Shown here in pieces: positions 1 to 9,092 of a DNA stretch of 64,000 nt. The stretch is from [Eubacterium] saphenum (GTDB lineage Bacteria; Bacillota; Clostridia; Lachnospirales; Anaerotignaceae), in contig SFGI01000002.1 of the NCBI GenBank assembly GCA_004557645.1, forward strand, positions 72,768-136,767, written 5' to 3'. The first letter of the stretch is position 1; every line of letters begins with the position of its first letter. Position numbers and translations under genes: made by a program. The notes under the pieces were generated by a model. It did not search any database. It saw only the letters and a program-made list of their open reading frames with translations, and was not told the DNA's origin.

Positions 1-13
1 CTAAACTTTAAAC

Positions 14-53
14 AAAAAAGCGATTTTCCCATAGGAAAATCGCTTTTTTAATT
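14..53. terminator. Bidirectional hairpin terminator
   Basis: A 14-bp stem (AAAAGCGATTTTCC / GGAAAATCGCTTTT) with a four-base loop is flanked by A and T runs, so it can terminate on either strand. It lies downstream of the permease that ends at 105. Between 55 and 104 there are two further GC-rich hairpins (arms GAGGGGG/CCCCCTC and GTGGGAC/GTCCCAC) without a T run. Confidence 0.8.
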
Positions 54-104
54 CGGGTCGAGGGGGTGACCCCCTCGCAGGGTGTGGGACAGAGTCCCAC
101 GAAC

Positions 105-1181
105 TTAAAGGTCTAATTTCAGGTCGTTTTCTTTGATCCAGCCTGCCTTACGCATGAAATACGCAATCACCCAAGACAGTACCGCAGGCAGAAGGAAGCA
201 TACTAAGCCCATGCCCATCCAGTCCATCGCTGTGATGGCTGTCTTTGCACCACCGGCAATATCATTCAGCCAGCCTGTATAAACGCCGATCTGCCCTACC
301 AAACCGCAAGTACCCATACCTGCCGCTACCGCATCGCCGTTCATTTCCATATGGAAGATACAGGTTGCAATGGGCCCCGTGATGGCAGAAGCCAATGTTG
401 GAGGCAGCCAGATACGGGGATTTTTCATGATATTGGGCACCTGCAGCATAGAAGTACCAATCCCCTGTGCCAGCAGACCGCCCCATTTGTTTTCTTTGAA
501 GCTCATTACAGCAAAGCCTACCATCTGGGCACAGCAGCCTGCTACAGCCGCACCGCCTGCCAAGCCTGTCAGCCCCAGTGCCGCACAGATCGCCGCACTG
601 CTGATGGGCAGGGTCAGCGCCATCCCCACGATAACGGAAACAACGATGCCCATAAAGAAGGGCTGCAATTCTGTTGCCCATTTGATGGCATTGCCTACGG
701 CACTTGCCGCTGCACCGATGGAAGGTGCCCACCACATGGAAAGCAGCACGCCCACGCAAATGGTAACAGAAGGTGTCACGATGATATCCACTTTTGTTTC
801 TTTGGAAACCAATTTACCAAATTCCGCAGCAAAGATGGTCACAACAAGTACTGCCAAAGGACCGCCTGCGCCGCCCAGCTGATTGGCTGCACCGCCCACG
901 GCGATCAGGGAAAACAGCACCAAGGGGGGACATTTCAAGGCATACCCGATGGCAACTGCCATGGCAGGGCCTGTCCCGCTCTGGGCAAAAGCACCGATCT
1001 CTACCAGCGTTTCAATGCCCAGCTGCTGCCCCAGTGTTTTCAAAATGGTGCCGATGAGCAGAGAGGCAAAAAGCCCCTGCGCCATAGCCCCTAATGCGTC
1101 AATGCCGTATCGTTTTGCTGAAAAAACGATGTCTTTTTTTGCTAAAAAGGCTTTGAACCCTTTTTTGTTTGAATTTTCCAT
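105..1181 (-). CDS. PTS sugar transporter subunit IIC family permease (PTS_EIIC_2 type)
   Basis: This is a very hydrophobic 358-residue protein with about eight to ten membrane segments and glycine-rich loops, and it fits the PTS_EIIC_2 permease family. Members are stand-alone membrane domains without fused EIIA or EIIB parts, and their substrates are mostly unknown. I start it at the ATG at 1181, because AAAGGAG sits six bases upstream there; an ATG six codons earlier would place that ribosome site inside the gene. A sigma-70 promoter lies at 1232-1260. There are no PTS partner genes beside it, so transport by phosphotransfer is not shown. The family call is fairly sure and the substrate is unknown. 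Confidence 0.8.
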   Translation of the reverse strand: MENSNKKGFKAFLAKKDIVFSAKRYGIDALGAMAQGLFASLLIGTILKTLGQQLGIETLVEIGAFAQSGTGPAMAVAIGYALKCPPLVLFSLIAVGGAANQLGGAGGPLAVLVVTIFAAEFGKLVSKETKVDIIVTPSVTICVGVLLSMWWAPSIGAAASAVGNAIKWATELQPFFMGIVVSVIVGMALTLPISSAAICAALGLTGLAGGAAVAGCCAQMVGFAVMSFKENKWGGLLAQGIGTSMLQVPNIMKNPRIWLPPTLASAITGPIATCIFHMEMNGDAVAAGMGTCGLVGQIGVYTGWLNDIAGGAKTAITAMDWMGMGLVCFLLPAVLSWVIAYFMRKAGWIKENDLKLDL

Positions 1182-1231
1182 TTTTAACTCCTTTACCATA
1201 TTACCTTTACAGATGACAAGACATTGTTTTC

Positions 1232-1260
1232 ATTATATGATATTCTTTCCATAAAGTCAA
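1232..1260 (-). promoter_or_regulatory. Sigma-70 promoter of the PTS-type permease
   Basis: On the minus strand TTGACT (1255-1260) and TATAAT (1232-1237) are separated by 17 bases. The start codon is about 45 bases downstream of the expected transcription start. Confidence 0.75.
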
Positions 1261-1347
1261 CAAAACCTTTTTTCGAAAAAATAAATCCTTCCGGCAGGAT
1301 AAACCGTTCTTTTCGGCTCATACTAACCATATCAAAGGAGGGATAAC

Positions 1348-1518
1348 ATGAACAAATTCACCACAGGCATGCTCATCGGCGGTGCCATGACTATGGCAGG
1401 CATCGGCTATATGATGAAAGACAAAAGAACCTATCAGAAGGTTGCAAAAAAAGGGAAAAAGATGGTAGCAAAGGCGGAAGAAGCCATTGATGATATGATG
1501 GACAGTATGATGCCTTGA
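1348..1518 (+). CDS. Small YtxH-like hypothetical protein, 56 aa
   Basis: This short gene has an excellent ribosome site (AAAGGAGGG, five bases before the ATG) and its own terminator downstream. The product has an N-terminal glycine/methionine-rich hydrophobic segment (residues about 7-23, GMLIGGAMTMAGIGYMM), then a lysine-rich stretch and an acidic, methionine-rich tail ending in DDMMDSMMP. This layout, one short membrane anchor followed by a charged helix, is like YtxH-type small envelope proteins, but the similarity is one of layout only. Function unknown. Confidence 0.7.
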   Translation: MNKFTTGMLIGGAMTMAGIGYMMKDKRTYQKVAKKGKKMVAKAEEAIDDMMDSMMP

Positions 1519-1552
1519 TGTTCCAAAAATACCTGTAAATCTCCATGAAAAA

Positions 1553-1600
1553 AAGAGAATTGACAAACTTTGCAAGTCCGTTTGTCTCTTCTCTTTTTTT
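1553..1600 (+). terminator. Terminator of the 56-aa gene
   Basis: An imperfect long stem (AGAGAA..GACAAAC pairing with GTTTGTC..TTCTCT) is followed by a run of seven T. Confidence 0.75.
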
Positions 1601-1769
1601 ACTGCTTTTTTATATAATACAATTTAAAAAAGGGGGAGGGTATATTATCTTTACAAAAGGTGGTCCGTTCCTTTTGACACTCTTATCTTATCATGCCTTT
1701 TTGAATGGCATTTGTACAAAAACCGACGATTTTTTTAAGAAATCCTGAATAATTTATGAACATAAGAAA
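1601..1769. other. AT-rich gap with no recognised gene
   Basis: This stretch between two terminators contains only a short open frame with no convincing start site and poly-A/T tracts. I see no gene or known RNA in it. Confidence 0.5.
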
Positions 1770-1802
1770 AGGAACGGATTTTTTCTCCGTTCCTTCGTTC
1801 TT
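1770..1802 (-). terminator. Terminator downstream of gltX
   Basis: Arms GGAACGGA (1771-1778) and TCCGTTCC (1786-1793) form a stem; T-rich sequence follows on the minus strand and a longer T run on the plus strand, so it may act in both directions. Confidence 0.7.
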
Positions 1803-1805
1803 TTT

Positions 1806-3254
1806 TTATTTGCTCAACAGTTCGATGCCTTTTTTGATTCTGCGGATGGATTCTTCTCTTCCCAGAATATCTGCCAGTTCCATAGCACCGCCGGGGGATG
1901 TGGGTTCACCGGAAAGGGCTGTTCTGACAGGCCACAGCAGCTGACCGTTTTTGATACCCAGTTCACCAACCAGAGCCATCAGGCTGTCATGGATGGCTGT
2001 TTCGTTCCAATCGGGCAGGTTTTCCAGTACAGGCAGAGCCGCCTGCAGGGATGCCAGTGCGATCTCATCATTTGTTTTCATTTTCTTATGGGTATACAGC
2101 TCTGTGCCATATGCGGGCAGTTCCTTGAAGAAAGCAACCAGACCGGGGATATCGTTCAGGGTTTCCAGACGTTTCTGCAGCAGGGCAGCGATCTTTTTCA
2201 GGTCAAGGTCTGTACCAGCCAGAGCTTCTTCCAGCTTGGGTCTTGCCAGTTCGAAATATTTATCGAAATCCATGGCTTTCAGGTATTCGCTGTTCATCCA
2301 TGTCAGCTTCTTGATATCGAAGATAGAAGGAGACTTGCTCAGACCAGCGATGTCGAATTTTTCCTCCAGTTCCTTCAGGGAGAAGATTTCTGTGTTATCG
2401 GAAGGGCTCCAGCCCAGCAGCGCGATGTAGTTCACGATAGCTTCTACCACATAGCCTTCGTTCACCAGATCTTCGAAGGATTTATCGCCATGACGTTTGG
2501 ACAGCTTATGGTGTGCATCTCTCATAACCGCAGGCAGATGCACATATACGGGAGGTTCCCAGCCAAATGCCTTGTACAGCAGATTATACTTGGGTGTGGA
2601 GGACAGGTATTCGCTGCCGCGAACAACATGAGTGATATTCATCAGGTGGTCATCCACAACGTTTGCGAAGTTATAAGTGGGGAAACCATCGGCTTTCATC
2701 AGGATCTGGTCATCCAGTTCCGCATTGTCTACGGTGATTTCGCCATAAACAACGTCGCTGAAGGAGGTTGTGCCTGTATCAGGCATTTTCTGGCGGATAA
2801 CGAAGGGTTCGCCGGCATCCAGCTTTGCCTGTACTTCTTCCTTGGACAGACCCAAGCAGTGACGGTCATATTTTGCGAAAGCAGCACCTTCTGCGTTGCT
2901 TTCCTTCAGGCTTTCCAGTCTTTCCTTTGTGCAGAAGCAGTAGTAGGCTTCGCCCTTTTCCACCAGCTCCAGCGCGTATTTCATGTACATGCCCATACGT
3001 TCACTCTGCACATAGGGGCCGTAATCGCCGCCCACATCGGGGCCTTCATCATGCTGCAGACCTGTCATTTTCATGGTCTTATAGATAACATCTACAGAGC
3101 CTTCCACCAGACGGCCCTGGTCTGTATCTTCGATACGCAGGATGAATTTCCCACCCTGAGATTTAGCGATCAGATATTCATAAAGAGCGGTACGCAGGTT
3201 ACCGATATGCATATACCCCGTAGGAGAAGGGGCAAATCTTGTTCTAACTTCCAT
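1806..3254 (-). CDS. gltX: Glutamyl-tRNA synthetase
   Basis: This class I aminoacyl-tRNA synthetase of 482 residues attaches glutamate to tRNA in the cytoplasm. The N-terminal Rossmann catalytic domain opens with FAPSPTGYMHIGN, which contains the HIGH-type signature, and the second ATP-binding loop KLSKR lies at about residue 250. Cysteines in YYCFC and a later HC pair (residues about 95-130) could form the zinc site seen in some bacterial GluRS enzymes. The length is normal for the family. I chose the ATG at 3254 because GAAAGGAAG lies seven bases upstream; an in-frame ATG 11 codons earlier has no ribosome site and falls next to the promoter. It appears to be transcribed alone. Confidence 0.97.
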   Translation of the reverse strand: MEVRTRFAPSPTGYMHIGNLRTALYEYLIAKSQGGKFILRIEDTDQGRLVEGSVDVIYKTMKMTGLQHDEGPDVGGDYGPYVQSERMGMYMKYALELVEKGEAYYCFCTKERLESLKESNAEGAAFAKYDRHCLGLSKEEVQAKLDAGEPFVIRQKMPDTGTTSFSDVVYGEITVDNAELDDQILMKADGFPTYNFANVVDDHLMNITHVVRGSEYLSSTPKYNLLYKAFGWEPPVYVHLPAVMRDAHHKLSKRHGDKSFEDLVNEGYVVEAIVNYIALLGWSPSDNTEIFSLKELEEKFDIAGLSKSPSIFDIKKLTWMNSEYLKAMDFDKYFELARPKLEEALAGTDLDLKKIAALLQKRLETLNDIPGLVAFFKELPAYGTELYTHKKMKTNDEIALASLQAALPVLENLPDWNETAIHDSLMALVGELGIKNGQLLWPVRTALSGEPTSPGGAMELADILGREESIRRIKKGIELLSK

Positions 3255-3297
3255 TGTTTTTCTTCCTTTCTGAAAATAGTCGGACATTCCTTAGAAT

Positions 3298-3326
3298 AGT
3301 TTATACGCAAATCCCCTTTGTGTAAA
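3298..3326 (-). promoter_or_regulatory. Candidate sigma-70 promoter of gltX
   Basis: On the minus strand TTTACA (3321-3326) and TAAACT (3298-3303) are separated by 17 bases, about 45 bases before the gltX start codon. Confidence 0.55.
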
Positions 3327-3365
3327 GGAAAAAGCGAAGAAAATCTTAAGAATCTTGGTGTTTTC

Positions 3366-3395
3366 TTGCGGGAAAAATCCTTTTTATGATATACT
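3366..3395 (+). promoter_or_regulatory. Candidate promoter of the AI-2E family gene
   Basis: TTGCGG (3366-3371) and TATACT (3390-3395) are 18 bases apart, about 40 bases upstream of the ATG at 3437. Confidence 0.55.
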
Positions 3396-3436
3396 CCTTC
3401 ATAATAAAGGAAACCATTCTATGAGGAGTTGATCTC

Positions 3437-4588
3437 ATGCAATTAGATAAAGAAACCATCCGCAAATTACGGGGGCTGATCCTATTTACGCTGGTGATCT
3501 TGGTGGGGCTTTTGCGGTTCGATGTGGTGCTGGGTGCAGCCAGATTCCTTCTGCATATCCTGTTCCCCTTCCTGCTGGGCGGGGCCATCGCCTTCGTGCT
3601 GAGCGTGCCCATGGGGCGCATCGAAAAGCGTTGTTTCGGCAGTGTGAAACCAAACGGCAAACTGAAAAAAGCCGCTGCCCCCCTGAGCCTGGTCCTTACA
3701 TTGATCTTCGTTCTGGCGATCTTGGGGCTTGTAGTGGTCGTTGTTCTGCCGGAACTGGGCAGCACCATTGCCACCTTGGGCAAGACCCTGCCGGAAAAAG
3801 TTCCCCTTCTGCTGAAAAAGGTAGAACTGCTTTTTGCAAACAACCCTGAACTGATCCAATATATTGAAGAGATCGAACGCAGCCTGAATTGGGAAGAGAT
3901 CATCAATCAGCTGGTAGATTTCTTCCGTTTCGGTGCAAATACCATGCTGGATTCTACCATCAGCGTGGCAAAGGGCATCGTCAGCGGCGTTGGCACCTTC
4001 TTCATTGCCTTTGTTTTCGCCTGCTATATTCTGCTGCAGCGGGAAACCTTGGGCAGACAAGCCAGAAAGCTGCTCTTTGCCTATCTGAAAAAAGAACGGA
4101 CAGAGGAGATTCTCCGTATCTGCTCCCTGACCCACCGTACCTTTACCAATTTCCTGACGGGGCAATGCTTAGAGGCTGTCATTTTGGGCGTGATGTTCTT
4201 CATCACCATGACGATTTTGCGGTTCCCCTTTGCAGTTTTGGTGGGTGTGCTGATTGCTTTTACGGCTCTGATCCCGATTTTCGGGGCTTTCGTTGGCTGC
4301 GCCGTAGGGACATTCCTGATTTTAACGGTAAATCCGCCCCAGGCATTGGCATTCATCGTGCTGTTCCTTGTTTTGCAGCAGATCGAAGGCAATCTGATCT
4401 ACCCCCATGTGGTGGGCGGCTCTGTGGGGCTTCCTTCCATCTGGGTATTGGCGGCAGTTTCCTTGGGGGGCAGTTTATTTGGTATCGTTGGGATGTTGGT
4501 ATTTATCCCTATTGTATCCGTGCTGTATGCCCTGCTGAAGGAAAATGTCCATGACCGATTAGAGAAAAAACAAATAGATGTAAAATAA
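3437..4588 (+). CDS. AI-2E family transporter (membrane permease)
   Basis: This 383-residue integral membrane protein has the pattern of the AI-2E/YdiK/TqsA family: two N-terminal membrane helices, a soluble amphipathic section of roughly 80-100 residues (about 95-180), and then a cluster of hydrophobic helices. The family signature lies in the C-terminal half, with LVLQQIEGNLIYPHVVGGSVGL at about residues 312-333. Family members export autoinducer-2 or act as Na+/H+ antiporters; which applies here is not shown. GAGGAG precedes the ATG. The gene stands alone between its promoter and a terminator. Confidence 0.88.
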   Translation: MQLDKETIRKLRGLILFTLVILVGLLRFDVVLGAARFLLHILFPFLLGGAIAFVLSVPMGRIEKRCFGSVKPNGKLKKAAAPLSLVLTLIFVLAILGLVVVVVLPELGSTIATLGKTLPEKVPLLLKKVELLFANNPELIQYIEEIERSLNWEEIINQLVDFFRFGANTMLDSTISVAKGIVSGVGTFFIAFVFACYILLQRETLGRQARKLLFAYLKKERTEEILRICSLTHRTFTNFLTGQCLEAVILGVMFFITMTILRFPFAVLVGVLIAFTALIPIFGAFVGCAVGTFLILTVNPPQALAFIVLFLVLQQIEGNLIYPHVVGGSVGLPSIWVLAAVSLGGSLFGIVGMLVFIPIVSVLYALLKENVHDRLEKKQIDVK

Positions 4589-4616
4589 AAAAGGAGCAAA
4601 TGCTCCTTTTTTTATT
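4589..4616 (+). terminator. Terminator of the AI-2E family gene
   Basis: The stem AGGAGCA/TGCTCCT is followed by seven T directly after the stop codon. Confidence 0.85.
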
Positions 4617-4645
4617 TCAGACTATATATAAAATAATTTTCAAGT

Positions 4646-4804
4646 AGCGGAAGGGCTTGGGAAACAAACCCGTTTCCCAAATAAAATCCGCAGGCGGAAT
4701 TCACTTCCGCCGAGGAAAACAGCAGGTTTCGAGGCATCTTTGCCGATGGAACCCGTCTGTTTATTCCTCTGTCTTAATCGTCGAAATCCTGATTTCGACG
4801 AAGG
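4646..4804. repeat. Dispersed intergenic repeat, copy A
   Basis: This gap sequence is clearly related to 19575-19797. Shared blocks, in order, are CGGAARGGCTTGG, AATCCGCAGGC, an AATTCA..TT.CGCCGAG block, GGTTTC.AGGC, and a final palindrome (TCGTCGAAATCCTGATTTCGACGA here). Copy A lacks about 55 internal bases present in copy B. It contains inverted repeats (GGGAAAC/GTTTCCC; TCCGC..GCGGA; CGTCGAAATC/GATTTCGACG) and could form a structured RNA or be a non-autonomous mobile repeat. Confidence 0.65.
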
Positions 4805-5593
4805 TTATTCCAGATACCTGCAAATAGCCCGATAGTAGGCCGCCGCTGCCTTCTTGCAGCCTTCCTCTGTGCCGAAATTTTCCACATCGGCTGCATTGGT
4901 GATGAAGCACTGCTCCGCCAAGACCGCAGGGCAATCCATATTTTTCAGCATCCCGAAGGTATCATAATCATAGATTTCCGTATCGCTGGAATCCACCAGC
5001 AGCTTTTCGCCGTTGGCATCATAATACCCAAAGCGCACGCCATCGGTGCCCCGCAGCTTCGCCCCTACGGTCTGCATTTCTTCCGCCAGAAGCTCCGCAA
5101 AGGCAAGGCTTGCTTCGTGATTTTCATAGCCGGGAGGGGAAGGATAGCACTCAAAGCCCTTGGCACTGCTGTCGTCATTGGCATTTCCGTGGACGGAAAG
5201 CATCAGATCGGGATGCCGCCGACGCAGCTTTTCATTCCGATCTGTAATGGATTCGCCTTCCCCTTCCTTTCGGGACAGGATGATGCGGAAACGTCCGTCC
5301 TCCTCCAAAAGGGTCTGTAATTCGGCAACAGTGCGCTCCGTCAGTTCCACTTCGTTGATGATGCCCTCTGCCCCAATGTCCACGCCGCCATGACCGGCGT
5401 CCAAGGCAATGGTATAAGGCTTGCTGAAGGTATAGTATGCCAAAAAGCCAAAATAGCCAATGGCAAATAAAAGCACCGCCCATTTCAGTTTTCTGAGCAA
5501 ACCGCCCTTTCGTTTGCGGCGGCGGGCCCGTTGTTCCCGGGTCGTTCTTGGCTGCCGCTGGGGTTCAAACTCCCTCCAGTTTTTTCCCTTCAT
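4805..5593 (-). CDS. N-acetylmuramoyl-L-alanine amidase (Amidase_3), membrane anchored
   Basis: This 262-residue protein has a basic N-terminus, one membrane segment (about residues 35-55), and an Amidase_3 catalytic domain outside the cell. It would cleave the bond between N-acetylmuramic acid and L-alanine in peptidoglycan. Zinc ligands are visible as His in DAGHGG (about residue 82), Glu in INEVELTE, and His in SVHGNAND; the catalytic Glu is in AEQCFITN near the C-terminus. There are no wall-binding repeats, so the membrane anchor probably holds it. CwlD-type amidases have this size and layout, and a role in spore cortex is possible but not shown. Confidence 0.88.
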   Translation of the reverse strand: MKGKNWREFEPQRQPRTTREQRARRRKRKGGLLRKLKWAVLLFAIGYFGFLAYYTFSKPYTIALDAGHGGVDIGAEGIINEVELTERTVAELQTLLEEDGRFRIILSRKEGEGESITDRNEKLRRRHPDLMLSVHGNANDDSSAKGFECYPSPPGYENHEASLAFAELLAEEMQTVGAKLRGTDGVRFGYYDANGEKLLVDSSDTEIYDYDTFGMLKNMDCPAVLAEQCFITNAADVENFGTEEGCKKAAAAYYRAICRYLE

Positions 5594-5681
5594 CTTTTTT
5601 CCTTCTTCCCCAAAAGCTTTTTTCTTTCAGTATAAACCAAATTCGACGAAAGAACTTGAAGATTTCCTTAATATTTCCTGA

Positions 5682-6371
5682 TTATATTTCAAATTTTTCA
5701 TTTTCTCCCGTAATTTTCATAACGGTTTCCCCATAGCCCAATTCTCTCAGAAAATCGCAGACCTCAAAACGCCCCCAGAAGTGCATGGGGAACAGTACCT
5801 TTGCGCCAACGGTTTTCAGGAAATAATTCACTGCCCAAAAATACTTATCCTGCAAACGCAGGTCGGCAGGAACGAAGGCCACATCGATCTGTTCCCCCTT
5901 CAATTGATTGATCTCTGTGGTATAGCTGCGCTCGATGTCATTATTGAAGTCGTCCGGCTCGCCATTCCAGTGCCACCAGTTCAGGTCACCGGCGTGGTAA
6001 ATAGTCTTGCCATCGGCTTTTACCAGAAAAGCCACACCTTCGTCATTGGACTGCAGTGTTTCAATATGGATGCCGCCAAAATCATAGCTTTCATGGGGAT
6101 TTACCGTCAGAACTTCCCCCTGAAATTCCGATTCTGTCCGCACATCGAAGGACAGGACATATTTTACATTAGGCAGGTTCCCCCAGTTCAGGATACGTCT
6201 GTCATAATGATCCTCATGGGCATGGGAAACGAATACGAAAATATTCTTATCGCCGTAAGCGGCAGGGTCGAAATAAGCCTTCCGTCCCCCTTCTGTATAA
6301 TAATCAAACAGCAGGACTTTTGTTTCCGTTTCCACGGAAAAGCCGCTGTGGTGCAAATATGTCACGTTCAT
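5682..6371 (-). CDS. MBL-fold metal-dependent hydrolase
   Basis: This 229-residue cytoplasmic protein has the metallo-beta-lactamase fold. The metal-binding motif SHAHEDH gives His50, His52, Asp54 and His55; a second ligand pair is suggested by HAGDLNWWHW in the middle and FPMHFWGR near the end. It is closest in layout to the UlaG/Beta-lactamase_2 branch of small hydrolases. The substrate is unknown. I start at the ATG at 6371, which has AAAAGGAG eight bases before it; the open frame extends 35 codons upstream without a ribosome site. Confidence 0.82.
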   Translation of the reverse strand: MNVTYLHHSGFSVETETKVLLFDYYTEGGRKAYFDPAAYGDKNIFVFVSHAHEDHYDRRILNWGNLPNVKYVLSFDVRTESEFQGEVLTVNPHESYDFGGIHIETLQSNDEGVAFLVKADGKTIYHAGDLNWWHWNGEPDDFNNDIERSYTTEINQLKGEQIDVAFVPADLRLQDKYFWAVNYFLKTVGAKVLFPMHFWGRFEVCDFLRELGYGETVMKITGENEKFEI

Positions 6372-6472
6372 GAAATCGCTCCTTTTCGTTATAATGTTTT
6401 CATCATACCATAAACGAAGGAAAAGCGCAAAAAAGAGGGTGCAACCGCATGATGCCCCCCCTTTGCGAAATC

Positions 6473-9088
6473 TCATAGATATTTTGCAGGGTCTTGATAA
6501 ATACCATTCAGTTGGATTTCATAGTGACAATGGATGCCCGTCGCCATGCCCGTTGCGCCAGTCAGACCAAGAACATGCCCCTTTTTCACTTTGTCCCCGA
6601 CCTTCACATCCAGCTCAGAAAGGTGGGCATAAAGGGTAGTGAAACCGTTCATGTGGTTGATCTTCACATAGTACCCCTTATCCGGTGCAAATTCCGCCGC
6701 CATGACGATGCCATCGGCGGTGGCATAGGCAGGGATATTCTTGCCATTGGAGGAGAAATCCATGCCGAAATGCTGCATTTTGGAATCTGTCATAGAGAAG
6801 GGTGCGGAGACGGTCTTGCTGTCGGTGGGGTAGCCGGAGGGGATGGCGGAATTATTTGCCCCTTTAGATACAGTCACTTCCTCTACGGCCCAATAGCCTT
6901 CCCTCAATTCAGAAATAATATATTCGCCATCCTGATTCAGTCTAAACGCAAGCGTATACCCAATTGGTCTCTCAATGCCGCTTCTCCATTTAATCCATTC
7001 TTCTCTTTCCATTGTGCGAGGTTCTTCTCCCTCAAGCCCTACTGTAATCACAGCATCCTCTGCAATTTCATATTGCTTCGGCATACCAATTTCATATCGG
7101 AAATAACCATTGTTGGTTCTACCAGAAACATCAGGAATGATGATCTGTCGCTGTACCATCGCATGTTTTTGATCGATGGCTAATCTAAGGGTACAGAAGG
7201 AACCATTTACGGGAGTTTCTCCATAATAATAATCATCCGCAGGGATTTCTTTTTCAAATGTCACTTCGTGAGGATTTCCATCATTCAAATATAAAAAAAA
7301 TCTTTCAGGATCGCAGGTATCTTCATTGATAACCATTGCATCATTCTGGATATAACAAGCGAATCGCATCGTCGTATTTGCTGTCTGCTGCTGATAATAT
7401 TCTTCATACAAAAGCTCATAATGAGGATGTCCTGCCTCCTTGGCCTGTTTGATATAACCAGCATCATCAGGATCGCGGAAAGGATTACGATAGGTCTGAT
7501 ATAGATCAAAATCTACTGTAACTTCATTCGTTCCATCGGGAAGCGATCTGGTCTCAAAATTTATTATATCAAAATCAAAGCTTTCCAGTTCGTATACATC
7601 CCACTTACTCTGAGAAATGAAGCCCACCACGCTCTGATACAGAAAATCCCAGATGCCCTCATCCAGTTCCATGCCCCTTCTGCCGATCACAGGATGGACC
7701 TTGCCATCCTCCCCATACAGATTGGAGGTCAGATAGCTTTCTACCACAGCTTTTCCATTTTCTTCACCAAATTTCAGCAGTTCCTTCATGGTATACTGCT
7801 GGGGCGTGCTATCCTGCATGATATACGTAATGATGGCGGCGTTTTCCTTTTCTTCCACCTCATAGGACATGACCCAAGGACTGCTCCAACCAATGTTGAA
7901 ATCCCAATCTTCCCCCTGCACTGCCTTTTGTTCTTCTGCGAACTGGGCTTTGGCTTTCTCGCTCATCTTGTCATAACGAATCTTGCCATCCCGCAGGGAA
8001 AGGGCTTCCGCCCAAAGACGGGTGATCTCCTGCTGTTCTGCTGTGAGGGCAGCGTTTTCCGCCATTGCATCCAATGCGGATTCCCCAGTTCCGCCATAGC
8101 TGACGAAACAGCCGCAGGTCAATGCCAGCACCAACGTCATGGCAACCAATGCCATTCCCCTTTTTCTTTTTTCTCTGTTCAAAATCTCCGCCAACCTTTC
8201 CTGTAATGCCTTTTTCCCATCGGTAAAGCAAGTGGTCAATGCCGCCTGCTTCTGCAAACTCCGTTCCGCTTCCTGCAAAATCATCAGGCTATAGGCCTTG
8301 CGGTAAGCCGCATCCTTCCCCTGTACTGCCTCTCCGTCGCAGGAAATTTCCAAATCTTTATTTGCCCGCTTCACCAGAAACCACACCAAAGGGTTGAACC
8401 AATGGATGCTCCTTGCCAGAAGCAGGACAAATTTATACCATAAATCCTTCCTGCGCCAATGGATCAGCTCATGGCGGAAGATCATTTCCATTTCCTGTGA
8501 GCTGTATCCCTCATGGGGCAGGTAAATTTTTGTACGAAAGAGCCCCACTGCCATGGGCGTTTCCAGGGCAGGGCAGATAGCTAAAGGTGGTCGTTTTTCT
8601 CCTGCGATTTCTGTGTAAAAAGTCGCTGTTTCCGCCGAGGGTTCCTTTTCCCATCGTTTCAATAAACGCTGCATTTGCAGGGTAGCCCCTGCAGTACGCA
8701 GCAGGAAAACAACCCCGCCTGCCAGCCAAACTGCCAACAGGACTTCCATCGGTGTAATGGAAGGTTCTTCTGCCGGCGTTTTTTCCGTCTCTGCCAAGGC
8801 CACAGGAGTTGTGTCCCCTTTTATGGCCGCATCCGCCCCGTTCCCGCTAAAAGCAACAGGCACCCACTGCACCATGGTCTCCTGGGGAAGATCCAGATGG
8901 ATGGGGGCTGTTTCCGCAGGCAAAGTCAGATTCCAGGGAAGTAAAAGCCGCACTGCCAAAAGCAGCCAAACGAAATAGGCCAGCTTGGGTGTATACCGCC
9001 TTGACAGCTTTGGCAAAAGCCACAATGCCAGCAGGATGACCGGCGTCATCCAAAGGCTGACCTTCAAATATTCCAGAAAAATGCCCAT
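6473..9088 (-). CDS. BlaR1-family sensor with M56 peptidase domain and C-terminal M23 peptidase
   Basis: This 871-residue protein joins two peptidase domains. The N-terminal part has membrane helices and an M56/BlaR1 zinc protease domain with RHELIHWRRKDLWYK (HExxH at about residues 206-210). The large middle section (about 330-750) is unlike the penicillin-binding sensor of classical BlaR1 and I do not recognise it. The last 100 residues form an M23 (LytM-type) domain: HFGMD (His773, Asp777), YAHLS (His822) and HCH (His853, His855) supply all the expected zinc and catalytic residues. The blaI-like gene lies four bases upstream, so they form one operon. The M23 domain probably faces the wall, either as an enzyme or as a wall-sensing module. 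No beta-lactamase gene is nearby. Confidence 0.85.
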   Translation of the reverse strand: MGIFLEYLKVSLWMTPVILLALWLLPKLSRRYTPKLAYFVWLLLAVRLLLPWNLTLPAETAPIHLDLPQETMVQWVPVAFSGNGADAAIKGDTTPVALAETEKTPAEEPSITPMEVLLAVWLAGGVVFLLRTAGATLQMQRLLKRWEKEPSAETATFYTEIAGEKRPPLAICPALETPMAVGLFRTKIYLPHEGYSSQEMEMIFRHELIHWRRKDLWYKFVLLLARSIHWFNPLVWFLVKRANKDLEISCDGEAVQGKDAAYRKAYSLMILQEAERSLQKQAALTTCFTDGKKALQERLAEILNREKRKRGMALVAMTLVLALTCGCFVSYGGTGESALDAMAENAALTAEQQEITRLWAEALSLRDGKIRYDKMSEKAKAQFAEEQKAVQGEDWDFNIGWSSPWVMSYEVEEKENAAIITYIMQDSTPQQYTMKELLKFGEENGKAVVESYLTSNLYGEDGKVHPVIGRRGMELDEGIWDFLYQSVVGFISQSKWDVYELESFDFDIINFETRSLPDGTNEVTVDFDLYQTYRNPFRDPDDAGYIKQAKEAGHPHYELLYEEYYQQQTANTTMRFACYIQNDAMVINEDTCDPERFFLYLNDGNPHEVTFEKEIPADDYYYGETPVNGSFCTLRLAIDQKHAMVQRQIIIPDVSGRTNNGYFRYEIGMPKQYEIAEDAVITVGLEGEEPRTMEREEWIKWRSGIERPIGYTLAFRLNQDGEYIISELREGYWAVEEVTVSKGANNSAIPSGYPTDSKTVSAPFSMTDSKMQHFGMDFSSNGKNIPAYATADGIVMAAEFAPDKGYYVKINHMNGFTTLYAHLSELDVKVGDKVKKGHVLGLTGATGMATGIHCHYEIQLNGIYQDPAKYL

Positions 9089-9092
9089 GGAA

